A DNA stretch of 64,000 bases from Bilabrum cf. latius (GCA_965178125.1 OZ237738.1:1591334-1655333); one strand, 5' to 3'; shown: positions 10,585 through 22,610, numbered from the stretch's first letter. Numbers and translations are program-made. The notes: generated from the sequence alone by a model not told the origin.

Positions 10585-13500
10585 ATGAAAGTGTGGGGTG
10601 TTGGGAGCCGTCTGAACAAGAAGTCGTTTGAATTAGTATGGTCTGCTGCGCTGTCCGGGAGAAACCCGCTCAGATTCCCAGCCACTCGAAAATGGCTGTC
10701 CTCCACTCCAAGGGCGCATGCTGCAGCTTCAGGATCGTGTATCTCGTCATAGCAAAGGTGCATTAAAGGTGCCGGATAGAGTACCCATGGAATATCATCA
10801 CTGCGTCTATTTTGCGTCTGTAAAAGTCCCAAGTATCGGACGATTTCGTCGACTGCGCGCGCCGAAGTCAAGGGACACCAGTAGCGATAGGGTACCAAAC
10901 AGAAAGACAATCGCGGTTAGCAGCGTGGGTAGCAAGGCGCAGGATAGGGGTCCGGTCGCGGCATTGGAGGTGGGAGTGGCACGCGGCCTGGTAGTCAAGG
11001 CTAGAGGGCCAGAGGTGGCGGCGGCGCGCGTCGTGACGGTGGCCCTGGAGGAGGGCGAGCCGGGGGTGGCGAAGGAGGGAAGCGACCGTCACTCTTGGAA
11101 TCATTGAGACAAGGTACACTCGGAAAGCGGGATAGCAAAGCCGCCACTCGCGGGCAAGGTCTTCTGCGTGCAGCTCGAGGACAGCAGCAGCAGCAGCAGC
11201 AGCAGGCCAGAGGGCCCCAGCAGAAGGGCGGGAGTACTTCCAAGGGGGGCAAAGGGGGCGCTGGTGGGGAGCCAGCGCAGCAGTCGAAGCCTTCTCTGGA
11301 TGTGTTTGCCCGCATGCGCGCTGCCTTCGCCACGATGCGAGCCAAGCGGGAAGAGGCCGACATGCAGCGGCAGAGACAGGAGAGGGAGAGGAGGGTGGCG
11401 GCGGCGCGGGCCAGGAGGCAAGGGGGCGCGGGGGGTCCTAGGGGGCACTAGAGAGGGGACCGGGATATGAGAAATAAGGAGAGAGACGATCGACGGAACT
11501 AGCAGCTGCGCGGCGCCGGTGGCCGGCTCGGTCAGGCCACCTTGAACGACAGGGGCAAGGCACTCAAGAGGGCGCGAGGGGCGCTGAGGCGGCAGGGACA
11601 GGCCGCGCGGTCGCAGGCCACGGCCCGCGCCTCGCCTGCCTCTTCTGCATAGAGCTCTGCGGGCAGCGTGAAGGAGTCGGGCGATTTCCTGGAGCTCCGT
11701 GTGTACGTGGACCAGCGTGCTTCTGACGCGTTCAATGCGCGCGGGAAGAAACGCAAGTCCAGGGCCACGATGGCTCTCATCCGCAAGCGGTAGAAGCGCA
11801 AGTCTAGGTTCGACTATGTGCCAAAGGCAGAGCGCCCCGTGAAGAAGGGCATGGTGGTGCTGCGAGTGCCCAAGCAGGTCGAGATCGGGGGCAGCATGAC
11901 GGTCCGCGAGCTGGCTGACCTGCTGCAGCTGCAGCCCGTGATGGTGGCCACTCGGCTGGAGGCACTGGGTGAGACGGTCGAGTCGCAGAAGTCGGTTGTG
12001 GAGGCAGATGTGGCAGAGTTCCTGGCGCAGGACATCGGGGTGCAGGTGGTGCGCACGGAGTTCAGGGACAGAGAGCCCGCCAAGCAGCCGAGCCCTGACT
12101 CGGAGGAGTACCAGAAACTGCCGGTGCGGCCGCCCGTGGTGGCCGTGATGGGGCACGTGGATCACGGTAAGACCACTCTGCTGGACTCCCTCCGGAGCGC
12201 ACATGTGGCGGACGGCGAGGCCGGGGGCATCACGCAGGGTGTGTCTTGCTTCAGCGTGAGCATGGAGGCAGACCTTGCCCCGAGGAACAAGGCGGGGGTC
12301 AAGGCGGCAGGGGGCAAGGCTGGGGCCAGCAGCAAGGCGAAGAAAGGCAAGAAGGCCGCGAAGACAGGCAAGGCGAAGGGGAGCGGGGGTGGTGCCAACT
12401 CGATCACGTTCATCGACACGCCCGGGCACGCCCTATTCGGGGACATGAGGGCCCGGGGAGCTCGCTTCACGGACCTGGTGGTGCTTGTAGTGGCAGCTGA
12501 GGATGGAGTGATGCCGCAGACGGAAGAGAGCGTGAAGCTATGCCTGGACAAAGGGGTACCCATGGTGGTGGCCGTCACCAAGATAGACCGCATGGGCGAG
12601 GACGAGCGGGAGGCCGCAGCTGAATCCATCTCGCATTCGCTGGCGGGACTGGGCGTGCAGACGGATCTAATTGGGGGCGATACCCCTCTGGTATCGATCA
12701 GCAGCATGACAGGAGAGGGCTTGGAGGATCTCCGTGAGATGATCCAGCTGCAAGGGGAGATCCTGGAGCTGCGGGCGAGCAGGGATGGGGCTGCGGGAGC
12801 GGAGTCCAAGGGCAAGGGCAAAGGGAAGGCCAAGGCAGGGGCGGCGGATCCCACGCAGGGGCCCCCGGAAGGTTAGATCGAGGGTGCAGATGCAGTTGTG
12901 CTCGAGTCAAAGATCGAGAAGGGCACTGGGCTCATCTCGGACGTGATCGGGCAGTGGGGTACCCTCCAGGTCGGGGACCTGTTCGTGGTAGGAGCTGCCA
13001 AGGGCAGGGTCAGGGCCATGCGGGATCCAAGCACGAATCAGCCCATCAAGGAGCTGCTCCCGGGGTAGCCAGCCCGTTTGCTTGGCCTGCCCGTGCCCCC
13101 CCCTCCGCCTGGCACGCCTCTGCAGGCAGTGGGCGATGAGGCCAGGGCCAATGCAGTGTTGGAGCACAGGGAGCGCAGGGCTAGCCTCGAGATGCAGGCG
13201 CAGGCCGCAGAGGCAGTGGCCCTCCGTTCCAAGGAGGACGAGAAGATCGCCGAGCAGGAGCGCAGGCGCAAGCAGAGCATCGAGAGGATGAACGCGAGGG
13301 CGGGGCAGAGGCACAGGATGGCGCAGGAGGGCAAGACTCTTCCCCCGGAGCTGCAGGAACAGCCCTGGGAAAAGCGCCTGGCGAACGAGCTGGCCAAGGA
13401 GGCAGAGGAGCTGGCGAGAAGTGGGGGCAACAAGCGGACTGCCGCTGCCGCTGCGGCTCCGTCGGGTCCCAGGCAGGTGCTGGTGATGCTGCGGGCGGAC

Positions 13501-14124
13501 ACGGCGGGTGGTCTAGAGGCCCTGCGGACGGCCTTCAGTCGTATGGACGCCAGTGTAGATGGTGCGACCATCCGCGCGGTGAACGAGTCCGTTGGAGACC
13601 TGAGCGAGCAGGACCTGGAGCTGGCCGAGGAGACGGGTGCGGCCGTGTTCGGCTTCAACCTCAAGGTGACGCCGTCTCTGCAGAAAGTGGCGGACAAGCT
13701 GGGGGTGCGGCTGGCGGCGGACAAGGTCATCTACCGGTTGGTGGAGTCTGCGGCGGAGCACCTGCAAGCGGTAGTGCCGGCGAAACGGGTGGAGGTGCCT
13801 CTGGGCGTGGCCACCGTGAAGGAGGTGTTCGAGATCAACTCGGGGAGGGAGGCCGTGGCAGGATGCAGGGTGTCCCAGGGAGAGGTGGTGCGGGGGGAGG
13901 ACACGATGGCGAGGGTGGTGCGCAAGGATGTAGGAGTGGTGTTCGGGGGGGACCTGGGTGTGCCGCTGGCCTCGCTGCGGGTGCACAAGGACTCGGCCAC
14001 GAGGGTGGAAGAGGGCACCGAGTGCGGGGTGCAGCTGGACGGGTTCACGAGGTACAGGCCAGGGGATCGCATCGAGGTGTTCCGCGTGCAAGAGGAAAAG
14101 CTCAAGGTGGACCTGGGCTTCTGA
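10585..14124 (+). CDS. Translation initiation factor IF-2, mitochondrial
   Basis: A GTPase that brings initiator Met-tRNA to the small subunit of the organellar ribosome. One intronless frame of 1,179 aa from ATG 10585. The first ~45 residues are basic, ending 'RKWLSSTP', and look like a mitochondrial presequence. A Gln/Gly/Arg-rich region follows with many TAG codons and a CAG run near 11183. The IF-2 N-domain comes next, then the G domain: G1 'GHVDHGKTTLLD', G2 region 'EAGGITQG', G3 'FIDTPGH', G4 'VTKIDRM', G5 'SSMTGEG'. The beta-barrel domain follows ('VVLESKIEKGTGLISD'), and the C-terminal half ends in 'RPGDRIEVF'. A ~45-aa Lys/Ala/Gly insertion sits between G2 and G3. About 14 TAG codons are used, including 12874-12876 and 13066-13068 inside conserved parts. 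Stop is TGA. Confidence 0.92.
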
Positions 14125-14289
14125 TCTTGAGACGTGTGTAGTACCGCCAAGCGCGAGTGGTCTCGATCGGAGGCGCAGCCTGCCAGCGTGCAGACCGGAA
14201 CCGAATCGCACATCCGGATACCGGAGTGTTGTTGAGAAACAGAGAGTTGAACAGCAAAGTGTTCAGGATGACCTAGCAATGACATCTTT

Positions 14290-17200
14290 ATGAATTATCC
14301 ACCGCCTTGCTTTGCTCGAACTCTGGAGTAGTTCCTTGGCAAAGGGACCGCGATAGTATCGCTGGCACTTGCAGTTGAGCAGAGCAAGGATTCTGTGCCA
14401 GGCAGCGCGGCAGATTCCAGAACAGTAGGCGGCGGCACGCAAGAAACAAAATCGCGAAGACATATTGGGCGGCGAAAACCTGCTATTTCAGATGAACAGT
14501 TTGCGAGCTGGCTTGATTCCACGCAGTGCGTTCAAATGCGTACTGTAGATGCTGAATCCAACAGAGTAGGAGGCAGTGTAGCGAATTCGGTTAGATACGC
14601 TGTGGCTGAATCTATATATAGTGACTACATGAACGTGCTTGCGTTCGGATTTGCGGACCGCTCGAAGAGGAATGTCAAGAAACCGAAGGCAGCAGAAGAC
14701 GTCTAGGCAAAGTCGGTCAAAGCACATAGTAGGGCAGAGATTGAGGGCGCAATAGAGTCGACACAGCGAAATTTAGAAGCATCGGGTCCTACCCATGCAG
14801 CATCGTGGATAACCGGGTCTTCTATGTGGCGCGAGCTTGCCCGGCGCACACCGCAGCAAGTGCTTCCGAAGCTGCTGAGTGGTTGGAGTATATTTGAGCC
14901 TGTTCAGATACCTGAAGTGTCACCGAAGGATCAAATCAATGAGGACACTATAGCGTTAGGTTTGCGGTGCCCTGCAGTACAAGTGTGCGGGCCCCCGCTG
15001 GCGTGGATGGCACAACACCGATACTCCAGCCGGCCGCCGATACTGCCGCTGTGCCGCACAGCTTCTCTCAATACTGGAGGGGTGACTGGCGCTGATACCA
15101 GTTGTGCTCATGGTTCGCATGCTTGTACAAGTATAGGCATGGCTGCTGCTGTAGAGTGTGTGGCAGACTCTAGTGCAGGTGCAGGTGCAGGTGCAGGTGC
15201 AGGTGCAGGTGCAGGTGCAGGTGCAGGTGCAGGTGCAGGTGCAGGTGCAGGTGCAGGTGCAGGTGCAGGTGCAGGTGCAGGTGCAGGTGCAGGTGCAGGT
15301 GCAGGTGCAGGTGCAGGTGCAGGTGCAGGTGCTGGTGCTGGTGCTGGTGCTGGTGCTGGTGCAGGTGCTGGTGCTGGTGCTGGTGCTGGTGCTGGTGCTG
15401 GTGCTGGTGCTGGTGCTGGTGCTGGTGCTGGTGCTGGTGCTGGTGCTGGTGCTGGTGCTTGTTCAGTTGCTGGTGCTGGTGCTTGTTCAGTTGCTGGTGC
15501 TTGTTCAGTTGCTGGTGCTTGTTCAGTTGCTGGTGCTGGCGCAGGTCACGCACAGCTCGGCCAATAGCTAGTAAGCCGAATTTCCTCAGCAACGAATCGC
15601 AAGTCCACGGGCCCTGCGGGTCACCAGCGGCTGATCGAGCCCCGCGCATTCATGCATGCTGCTCGCTTCCGGGCAGCAGCCGGCCTGGACTCGAGCCATA
15701 TCCTGGTCCGCATGGCCGTCCTCCGTCGGTAGCACATGGAGATGAGCAAAGCTGGCATTCCACTGACCAAGGCTGTCCGCTAGCAGCCCGACGCGGGCTC
15801 ATCGAGAGCACAACAGCATATCCAGGTGCACGTGGACACGCCGCAGGAGATACTGGCACGCAGCATTTTCGCAGCTGCCCTTCCAACCAGTGATGGAAAC
15901 CGCTGTCCATTGCCCCGGAGGCTCCGATCCGCCCTCGGTGTGCTCGAGTAGCTAATCTAGCGCGCCGAGAACTTCCAGGCTGAGGCACCGGGCATGCTTG
16001 CCCGGCTGTGCCCTGCCATGCTTGACTCCACCCCGCCCAACAAACTGCCCACGGGGCTCACCGCAGCACCGCTTGGCTCGGAAAACACGAGTGCTTCGCA
16101 GTTGGAGGCAGGTGCCGGGGCAAGTCGCTTGGGGTCTCCACAGCCAGGATCCAAACGCCGCCTATCACGCCACTTCAGTCGAATCGAGTAGCGCCCCGCC
16201 AAACGAGCCCGTGTATCGCTGGGCCAGACCCGTGGCAAGGCTATGCTGCGAGCCGGGCTCGAGTCGGAGTCGCCTGCCCTCGCACTGCAGCCGAGCCAGG
16301 TGCAACAGTTCATCTGCCAAGTCATGGCCAAGGTGGTGCCTTCTGTGGCGTGGGGAGGCGGCAAGTGCAGGTCGTTGCTGTTGCGCCGAGTGGCTGACTT
16401 GGTCAAGCTGAACCACCACGATGCTGTTCCCATCGATGCGCTTCTACAGGGGATTCCCACAGATGGAATGGACTGGCTAGAAGGTGGACGCTCTGTTCGA
16501 GGCCAGGGCCCAGCAGGTGCACTGCTTCATCAGTCCCTCGCTCGGTGCTGGATGTCGTGGCTGCTGCGCGGGCTCGCCATTCCACTGATCCGGTCACACT
16601 TCTACGCAACGGAAGGTGATGGTCAGCGGGGCAGGCTCCTGTTCTATCGCAAATGCGACTGGGCACGGGTGCAATCTGAAGGTATAGAATCAACGGTACG
16701 CAAGCTGCAGCTGCGGCGTTTGGGGGCTAGCAGCAGCGCGATCACTCCTGCCGGTCCACTCAGACGGTCTTCAACAGCGCCAGCAGCTGGCACTCGACAG
16801 CAGTCCGGGCCTGACCTATTCGCGCTACCTGCCCCACCCCTCGGTCTGGCGGTCATGCGACTCGTCCCCAAGCAGCGGGGCTGGCGGCCAGTGGCGAACC
16901 TGGCCAACAAGAGGGCGATCCCTCAGGCCGCACTCACAAGGGATGCAGCAGCTGCAGCCCGGCGGCTGGGCGCTGGCCATGCCCTCGACCGGTCTTCAAG
17001 CCAGCGCAGCGGTGCTGCTCGCAGCCCCCGCTAGAGCACGATGTCCATCAACTCGCAACTGCGGCAGGCCTACGAAGTTCTCACATCTTTGAGAAGGGGG
17101 CACCCGGGGCTGTTTGGCAGCAGCGTGTTCGGGTACCAGGACGCGACGGAGGCCCTCGGTCGGCTGAGGCAGGGACTACGGGGGACTGGCCCTCAGACAA

Positions 17201-19575
17201 GGATTGCGGGAGTTGCTGCCGATGTGCAAGCGTGCTATGATTCTATGAAGCACCCTCTTCTGCTTGATGTGATTGCGTCGAGCCTCAGGTCTTTCTTGCA
17301 AGGGCCAGAGGATCCAGCTGTGCTGACTGCTACCCGCAGCGGTTCTCCTACTGAGGTAAAGCCCGCATCGTCTTTGGCATCGTCATCGTCCTCATCTGCA
17401 TCAAGTGGTTCAGGAGCGGCGAAGCCATCGGCAATGGCACAAGGTGCATCGACAGGGGGTCAGAGCGACGAATCGCCACCAGCCCACACGTGGCGCAAGC
17501 TCCCGCTCAGATGGCGACTGGCCCTCAAGCAAGACCCCCTGTCGCCGCAGCAGAAGGCTGTCTGGGACAAGCTGCACTCAAAAACAGTTCCGCTCGAGGC
17601 GCAAACGCAGCAGGTGCCCGTATCCGTGCGGGCAGTCTCTGTTATTGAGCCCGACATGCGGGGAGGTGCGCAGCCAGTATGCAGGGTGCGGCAGCGAACC
17701 ATCGCTGGCCCGTTGTTCGGGCACCGGGCCCTGTCGCCAGGAGCACTGGCAGTGTGGAGGAGCGGGGGACTGCGTGACGGGGCCATCTTGAGCGACATGC
17801 CGCCGCGATGGCCCATCCCGCTATCAAGGACGGCACGAGACATGGATGCACATGCCAGGTCTCACGTGGTGTCCCTGGGCGGGGCTCTCTTCCACCAGCG
17901 GAATGGCGTGCCGCAGGGCTCCGTGGTGAGCACGCTGCTGTGCAACTTATACTATGGGCGCATTGAGAGGGGTGCTATCCTGCCTCAGATTGCGGAGTGC
18001 ATGAGGAGAGAGCAGAGCAAGGTGCAAGCGGCCAAGTAGGGGTGGCGTGTAGTGGCGCTGCTAATGAGACTGACAGATGACTGGCTACTGCTGACGAACT
18101 GCCAACCAGTGGCAAACTGCTTCAAGCAACTAGTTGAAAAAGGATATCCTCTCGCTGGTTGTCAATGCAAGAAGAGCAAAACAGTGGTGGTCTCCGCCGA
18201 TTACCCTGCCGCCTCCGCCAGGCGATACGGTGCAGCCAGCCGCATTCCGTGGTGCGGGCTGTCCATTCAATGCGATGGCGGGCTTGGGGTGCGACAGGAC
18301 TTGCGGCGCCTGGTCGGCGACGAGGCCGCCGCACGGCTGCATAGCAATAGGAGAGAAGACCAAGCGCGGGCTGCAGTTGCCGGGAATGCCTCTTTACCGG
18401 AGGGAATATCGTCTCGCCCCGCTCCTGCCATCGAGGCTTCAACCACGCTGAGCGAAGCGATACTCGGTGACCCCGCAAGCATGCTGCGCAAGTACGCAGA
18501 CGGCTACATCAGGCCCTGGAGACGGCCCCTTTTTCTTGATCCCACTGCTCACGGCATCCGGGAGACGCTACTAAACGCGGGAGAAATTGCCGCGCTGGCG
18601 GTGGCAAAGCTGATCGCCATCGTGCGCCGTTGTCCGCATGCAGTCCGCGCACGGGTTGGCAGCGAGCACCTGAGCGATGCCATTGTGCACATGGCCGCTG
18701 TGCTAGCATCGGTTAGTGAGAAATGCGTCAAACTGCGCAAGGGCCCGCGGTCTGATCATCGCAACGGACGGCGGGCGATACCAACCCAGCAGCCGGCTAT
18801 GGACGATTCTGAAGGGGCCTCAGTTGCCAGCTCGGTGTCCCTGTCAGACGACGTGGCAGAGTAGCAGGACGGCCAGGAGTAGAACGGCGAAGTCGACCAG
18901 CCACCGCAACCGCTGCTACTGTGCGGTGCGCACTTGGCATGGTGCTTCACGACAGGCGACTTGGTGCCCGCAGTGAGGCTACCATGTGCCAGCAAAGATT
19001 CTTCTTCGGCCGCAACCAGCGAGCAACTTGCAGGGTCAGGATCGGAAGCACAGTATGCTGCCGTTCTAGGAGCAGCCCTGGGCGTCAAGCCGGGCCGCAT
19101 GAACCGCGAGCTTGCTGCTGCTGCAGTGCATGGCACTTAGGGTGGACCCACTGACCCATAGTCGTTTCCAGTAGCTGCTGGTATCGGTCCGTCTACTGTT
19201 GCTGGTCTCGTGCACAGCGTTGCTACATTTGCCGGTGCAGCTGTGTGCGCGTCAGCTCCACTCCATGCAGCCCGCAGCGCGCACGGTTTTCTTCTCGCTG
19301 CAGGCAAGCACAAGCTCTCCGTGGTCAAGGAGCGCCTGCTGGCGCCCAGTGTGGCCCTTGCCGCTCGGGAGGACGTCTGCACGGATTTCGTCTGGGCTGT
19401 GCGTGCTGCATGTGGGGATGCATCGGAATGTAGCGCAGTCGTGGCGAGCATGCTCTCGGTGGCGGCAGCAAAGAAGAGAACGCCATCCCAATCAGAAGAA
19501 GCAGCAGCAGCATCATCAGCTGCAGAAACCAGCTGTAGGCCCGAGGGACTAGCCCAGTGTATCCGGTGGACTTGA
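14290..19575 (+). CDS. TERT: Telomerase reverse transcriptase (TERT)
   Basis: Catalytic subunit of telomerase, which adds the telomeric repeat to chromosome ends. One intronless frame of 1,761 aa with TAG as Gln. A TEN-like start contains 'NVLAFGFADR', a CP-type segment contains 'WRELARRTPQQVLPKLL' and 'VQVCGPPL', and an (Ala-Gly)n tract follows at about residues 296-419. Then come motif T 'VVPSVAWGGGKCRSLL', motif 1 'IRSHFYATEG' with 'RLLFYRKCDWARVQSEGI', motif 2 'VMRLVPKQRGWRPVANL', motif A 'VAADVQACYDSM' (Asp ~978), motif B' 'QRNGVPQGSVVSTLLCNLYYG' split as 'NGVPQGS' near residue 1206, motif C 'LMRLTDDWLLLT' (Asp pair ~1263) and motif E 'IPWCGLSI'. The three catalytic Asp are present. TAG codons include 17035-17037 and 18037-18039, between motifs. 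Stop is TGA. It lies 165 bp after IF-2 on the same strand. Confidence 0.95.
15175..15546 (+). repeat. Hexanucleotide minisatellite inside TERT, (GCAGGT)n then (GCTGGT)n
   Basis: A run of in-frame hexamers, GCAGGT first and then GCTGGT, encodes an alternating Ala-Gly tract of about 100 residues. It ends in a degenerate part that repeats Cys-Ser-Val-Ala-Gly-Ala. The unit is six bases, so length changes keep the reading frame. It lies between the N-terminal (TEN/CP) part and the RNA-binding motif T of TERT, where other TERT proteins carry a flexible linker. The switch from GCA to GCT at about 15331 marks two expansion phases. Confidence 0.95.
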
Positions 19576-19646
19576 CTACACACTGCCGCTTCCAGTCTAC
19601 CAACCACTTGCATACGTCTAGTCGCACCACAAATTGAGAGCCGGCA

Positions 19647-20675
19647 TCACATCCCAGCAGCCCCCATCCTGTAGGCAGCCGCCGACTTGCTCCTCTTGGC
19701 CGCCGCCTGCGCCATGACCCTCCGCTCAAACCCGTTGCTGCGATCAACGCCGTCCCATAGGGCCCCGGGGAGGATCCCAAATCGATTTGGCGGCGGCATT
19801 CCCGTCCATCTCCGCTTCAGCTGCGGCCTGGACTGGCTGGAGGCTGCATCACCAGCGCCTGTCTGCATGGCCAGCAAGGGCGCCATGGGGTCTTCGGCTC
19901 TGACCACCTCTGCGCGGGCCCGCTCCGATGACGCTGTCTCACCAAGCCGCGCCATTCGGATTCCAGATCCACTCTAGCCTCCCCCTGCCCCGCCCGTGCC
20001 CAACCGCACCTCAACTATGCCCTCCTCGCGGTTGGAAGCAGCCGCCTTGGCTCGCTCCTCCGCCTCCCGCAGCTGAGCGGCACCAGTTCTTGCCGCAACT
20101 GCGCGTGCCCGCTCTTCGGCATCAGCCCTAGCCTTTTCCAACGCTCTGTTCTTTGTAGCGGACTCTAGATCGATTTTTTTCCCGCTGGCATCACGAAACA
20201 CGGTTCGTTGGGCTTGATCAGCTGCACTGCTGGGAGGCTGCGACGATGAAGAGTTTGGTCTTACCTCCTCCTCATCATCATCGGAATCAAATCGAGAGGC
20301 AACATTCCCGACAGCGGCGCCGGCAACGCTGTCCTCGTCGCTGTCGAACCTGCTCGCAGGTGCTTGAACGGCAGGCTCCTCCTCATCAGAATCAGAGTCA
20401 AATCGTGACTGGAGCAAAGTTGCGCTCTTTGATTGCCCTGCTCCGTTTTCCTCATCGTCAGAATCAAATCTGCTTGCGGCCTACGTTCCAGATCCTAGTT
20501 TTATTGATTCCAACTGCCCTACTCCAATGGAAGCAACATTACTCTGACTACCACGACGTCGCTTACTCCTCGAGCTAGACGTCGGCTGGACAGACGCCCT
20601 CTTCCTCCCAATCTAAATCTGTTCTTCGCCATCCATTCCCAGGGTTGGATGTGTCTGCACCAGCACATCCCTCAT
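19647..20675 (-). CDS. BUD13: BUD13 homologue, RES complex splicing factor
   Basis: BUD13 is a subunit of the RES (pre-mRNA retention and splicing) complex in the activated spliceosome. A single 342-aa frame. The C-terminus carries the family hallmark 'PPNRFGILPGALWDGVDRSNGFE', quoted here in part as 'WDGVDRSNGFE', with a preceding 'RTVFRDASGKKIDLE' segment that is also typical. The N-terminal half has repeated 'SRFDSD' acidic boxes (four copies), comparable to the repeats in other BUD13 proteins. TAG codons at 19974-19976, 20481-20483 and 20613-20615 are read as Gln. Stop is TGA. Start is ATG at 20673-20675; a second ATG lies 13 codons downstream. The usual lysine-rich BUD13 N-terminus is not seen, so a further 5' exon is possible. 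It is convergent with TERT (71 bp) and divergent from HAD-IGPD (94 bp). Confidence 0.88.
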
Positions 20676-20769
20676 GACTTGGGACGGATTCGGAGCACAC
20701 TCGAATCTTCGGGGACGTGGGTTCCACTGCGCTAAACTACAGATTTTCTATTAAACGGTTGATTGAGGT

Positions 20770-22422
20770 ATGGTTTCTTTATATGCTGGTGTCGATGCCG
20801 TGTTGCTTGACATGGATGGGGTTCTGGTGGAGGTCGCTGATTCCTACCGGGCTGCGATCGTAGGGACAGCAAAAGAGTTCGGTGTTACAGTCACAATGAA
20901 AGATATCGACGCAGCGAAGGCCAAAGGAGGTGCTAATAATGACTGGGTTCTGTCTCGACGGCTCATTCTTGGCGACGAAAAGGCTGCCGATGCCACATAG
21001 ACTCCCACGATTGACGACGTCACAGCTGTATTCGAGAGGTTGTACCAGGGGGAAGGCGGCAAGCCTGGCTTGAAATCGTTGGAATAGCCTCTAGTACCGC
21101 GCGCGCTGCTACAGCAGCTCTTGGATCGCACTAGTGGGCGTGTATGCGTAGTTACCGGTCGTCCCCGCGCGGACTGCGCGGAAGCGATGGCTCGCTTCGG
21201 CTGGGACTCCCTCATCCCATCCGAGAGCTGGGTCTGCATGGAAGACGGCCCACCTAAGCCGGACCCATTTCCGATCAACCGAGCCCTAGAAATCCTCAGC
21301 AAGCGCGGCCCAGCGGCCTTGCTGCCCTCCCGCGTGGCCATGGTTGGAGACACGGTGGATGACGTGGTGGCGGCCAGGAAGGCCGGAGTGCGGGCCATTG
21401 GGGTGCTCACACCTGCTGCTGCGTATGAGGATTCTGGCAAGGAGGGTGCAGCGGGAGGCAAGCAGTCGGACACTCGATCCATTCTGGAGGGGGAAGGGGC
21501 AGAGGCGGTGCTGCTGCCCGGGCTGGCGGGCTTGCCCGAGCTGCTCGAGAGCCGGCCCTCTAGCGGTGGCATCTTCGAGGGGCAGGGTGGTGGCGATGCC
21601 GATGCGGTGCTCCGTGAGTTGCTGGGAGGAGGAGTAGGAGCAGGTGCGGGTCCTGCAGCCAGCGGGGCGGGGGCTTCCGGTGCGCCCCCACCCCCGCAGC
21701 CCCCGGCAGCCGCACTGGCGGGGGCAGGGCCCACAGGAGATCCCGAGAGGACACTGGCCGCCCTGCGGGTCAGAGCCAAGGCGATCGCAGCCTGCCCGCC
21801 GTCAGCTCCCGAGTGGGTGGCCAGGCACGGGTTCGTCCCTCGAGAGGGTTCGTGCACTCGTCACACCAAGGAGACCAGCATTTCTGCGTGGGTGCGGCTG
21901 GACGGGAGCGGCTGGTCAGCAGTCTCGACAGGCCTCGGTTTCCTGGACCACATGATCGGGGCCATGGCCAAGCACGGGCGCATGGACGTGCAGCTGCTAT
22001 GCAAGGGGGATCTCTGGATCGACGACCACCACACCGCGGAGGATTGTTCCCTGGCCCTGGGGGAGGCCATGGACCGGGCCCTCGGTGCCAGGAAGGACAT
22101 CACGCGGTGGGGCAGCGCCATGTGCCCCCTGGACGAGTCGCTGGCCCGCGCCGTGGTGGACGTGTCCTCACGGCCCTATGCGCACGTGGCTCTGGATCTG
22201 CAGCGGGACAGCGTGGGAGCCATCAGCTGCGAGATGCTGTCCCACTCGCTCGAGTCCCTCCTCACGGCTGCTCGTCTGACCGCGCACGTGGATGTGCTGC
22301 GGGGGTCCAACGACCACCACAAGGCCGAGGCTAGCTTCAAGGCGGTCGGGGTGGCACTCCGCACTGCCTTCAAGCGAGACGAAGGCGCGGGTGTTCCCAG
22401 CACGAAGGGCGTGCTGGCGTAA
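20770..22422 (+). CDS. HAD phosphatase-imidazoleglycerol-phosphate dehydratase fusion (histidine biosynthesis)
   Basis: A 550-aa bifunctional protein. Residues 1 to about 235 are a HAD hydrolase: 'AVLLDMDGVLVEV' (motif I), 'VVTGRPRADCAEAM' (motif II), 'EDGPPKPDP' (Lys of motif III) and 'MVGDTVDDVVAARKAG' (motif IV). Residues ~355-550 are imidazoleglycerol-phosphate dehydratase with metal-binding His motifs 'GLGFLDHM', 'DDHHTAED' and 'SNDHHKAE'. That enzyme makes imidazole-acetol phosphate in histidine biosynthesis. The HAD part resembles the TIGR01548-type clade, which I recall is fused to this dehydratase in Phytophthora; it may act as histidinol-phosphatase (inference). A Gly/Pro/Ala linker joins the two. 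TAG at 20998-21000 and 21085-21087 lies inside the HAD domain. Stop is TAA. Confidence 0.93.
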
Positions 22423-22610
22423 CGGGGGTATGCCGATGCAGAAAGCGTGTGGATCAATGCTGGCTGCTTATGGAGCCCGTGCTGAATACGCTTGGTCAAC
22501 AAATCAGTTTATTTTACTTGTTTGCTCCATGTAAGCATGCTGAGTCAAAGCATTGCTGGCCCCAAGTCATGAGTCATGATCGATTCCGGAATCCGGATGG
22601 CCCGGGCACG

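Noticed and set aside
15170-15649. Minus-strand frame of alternating His-Leu and His-Gln
   Set aside because: It is the shadow of the GCAGGT/GCTGGT repeat that encodes Ala-Gly in TERT.
16000-18900. Reverse transcriptase of a retrotransposon
   Set aside because: Motif T, the 'QVCGPPL' CP segment, the TEN-like 'NVLAFGF' and the telomerase form of motif E ('IPWCGLSI') identify TERT. No integrase, endonuclease or terminal repeats are present.
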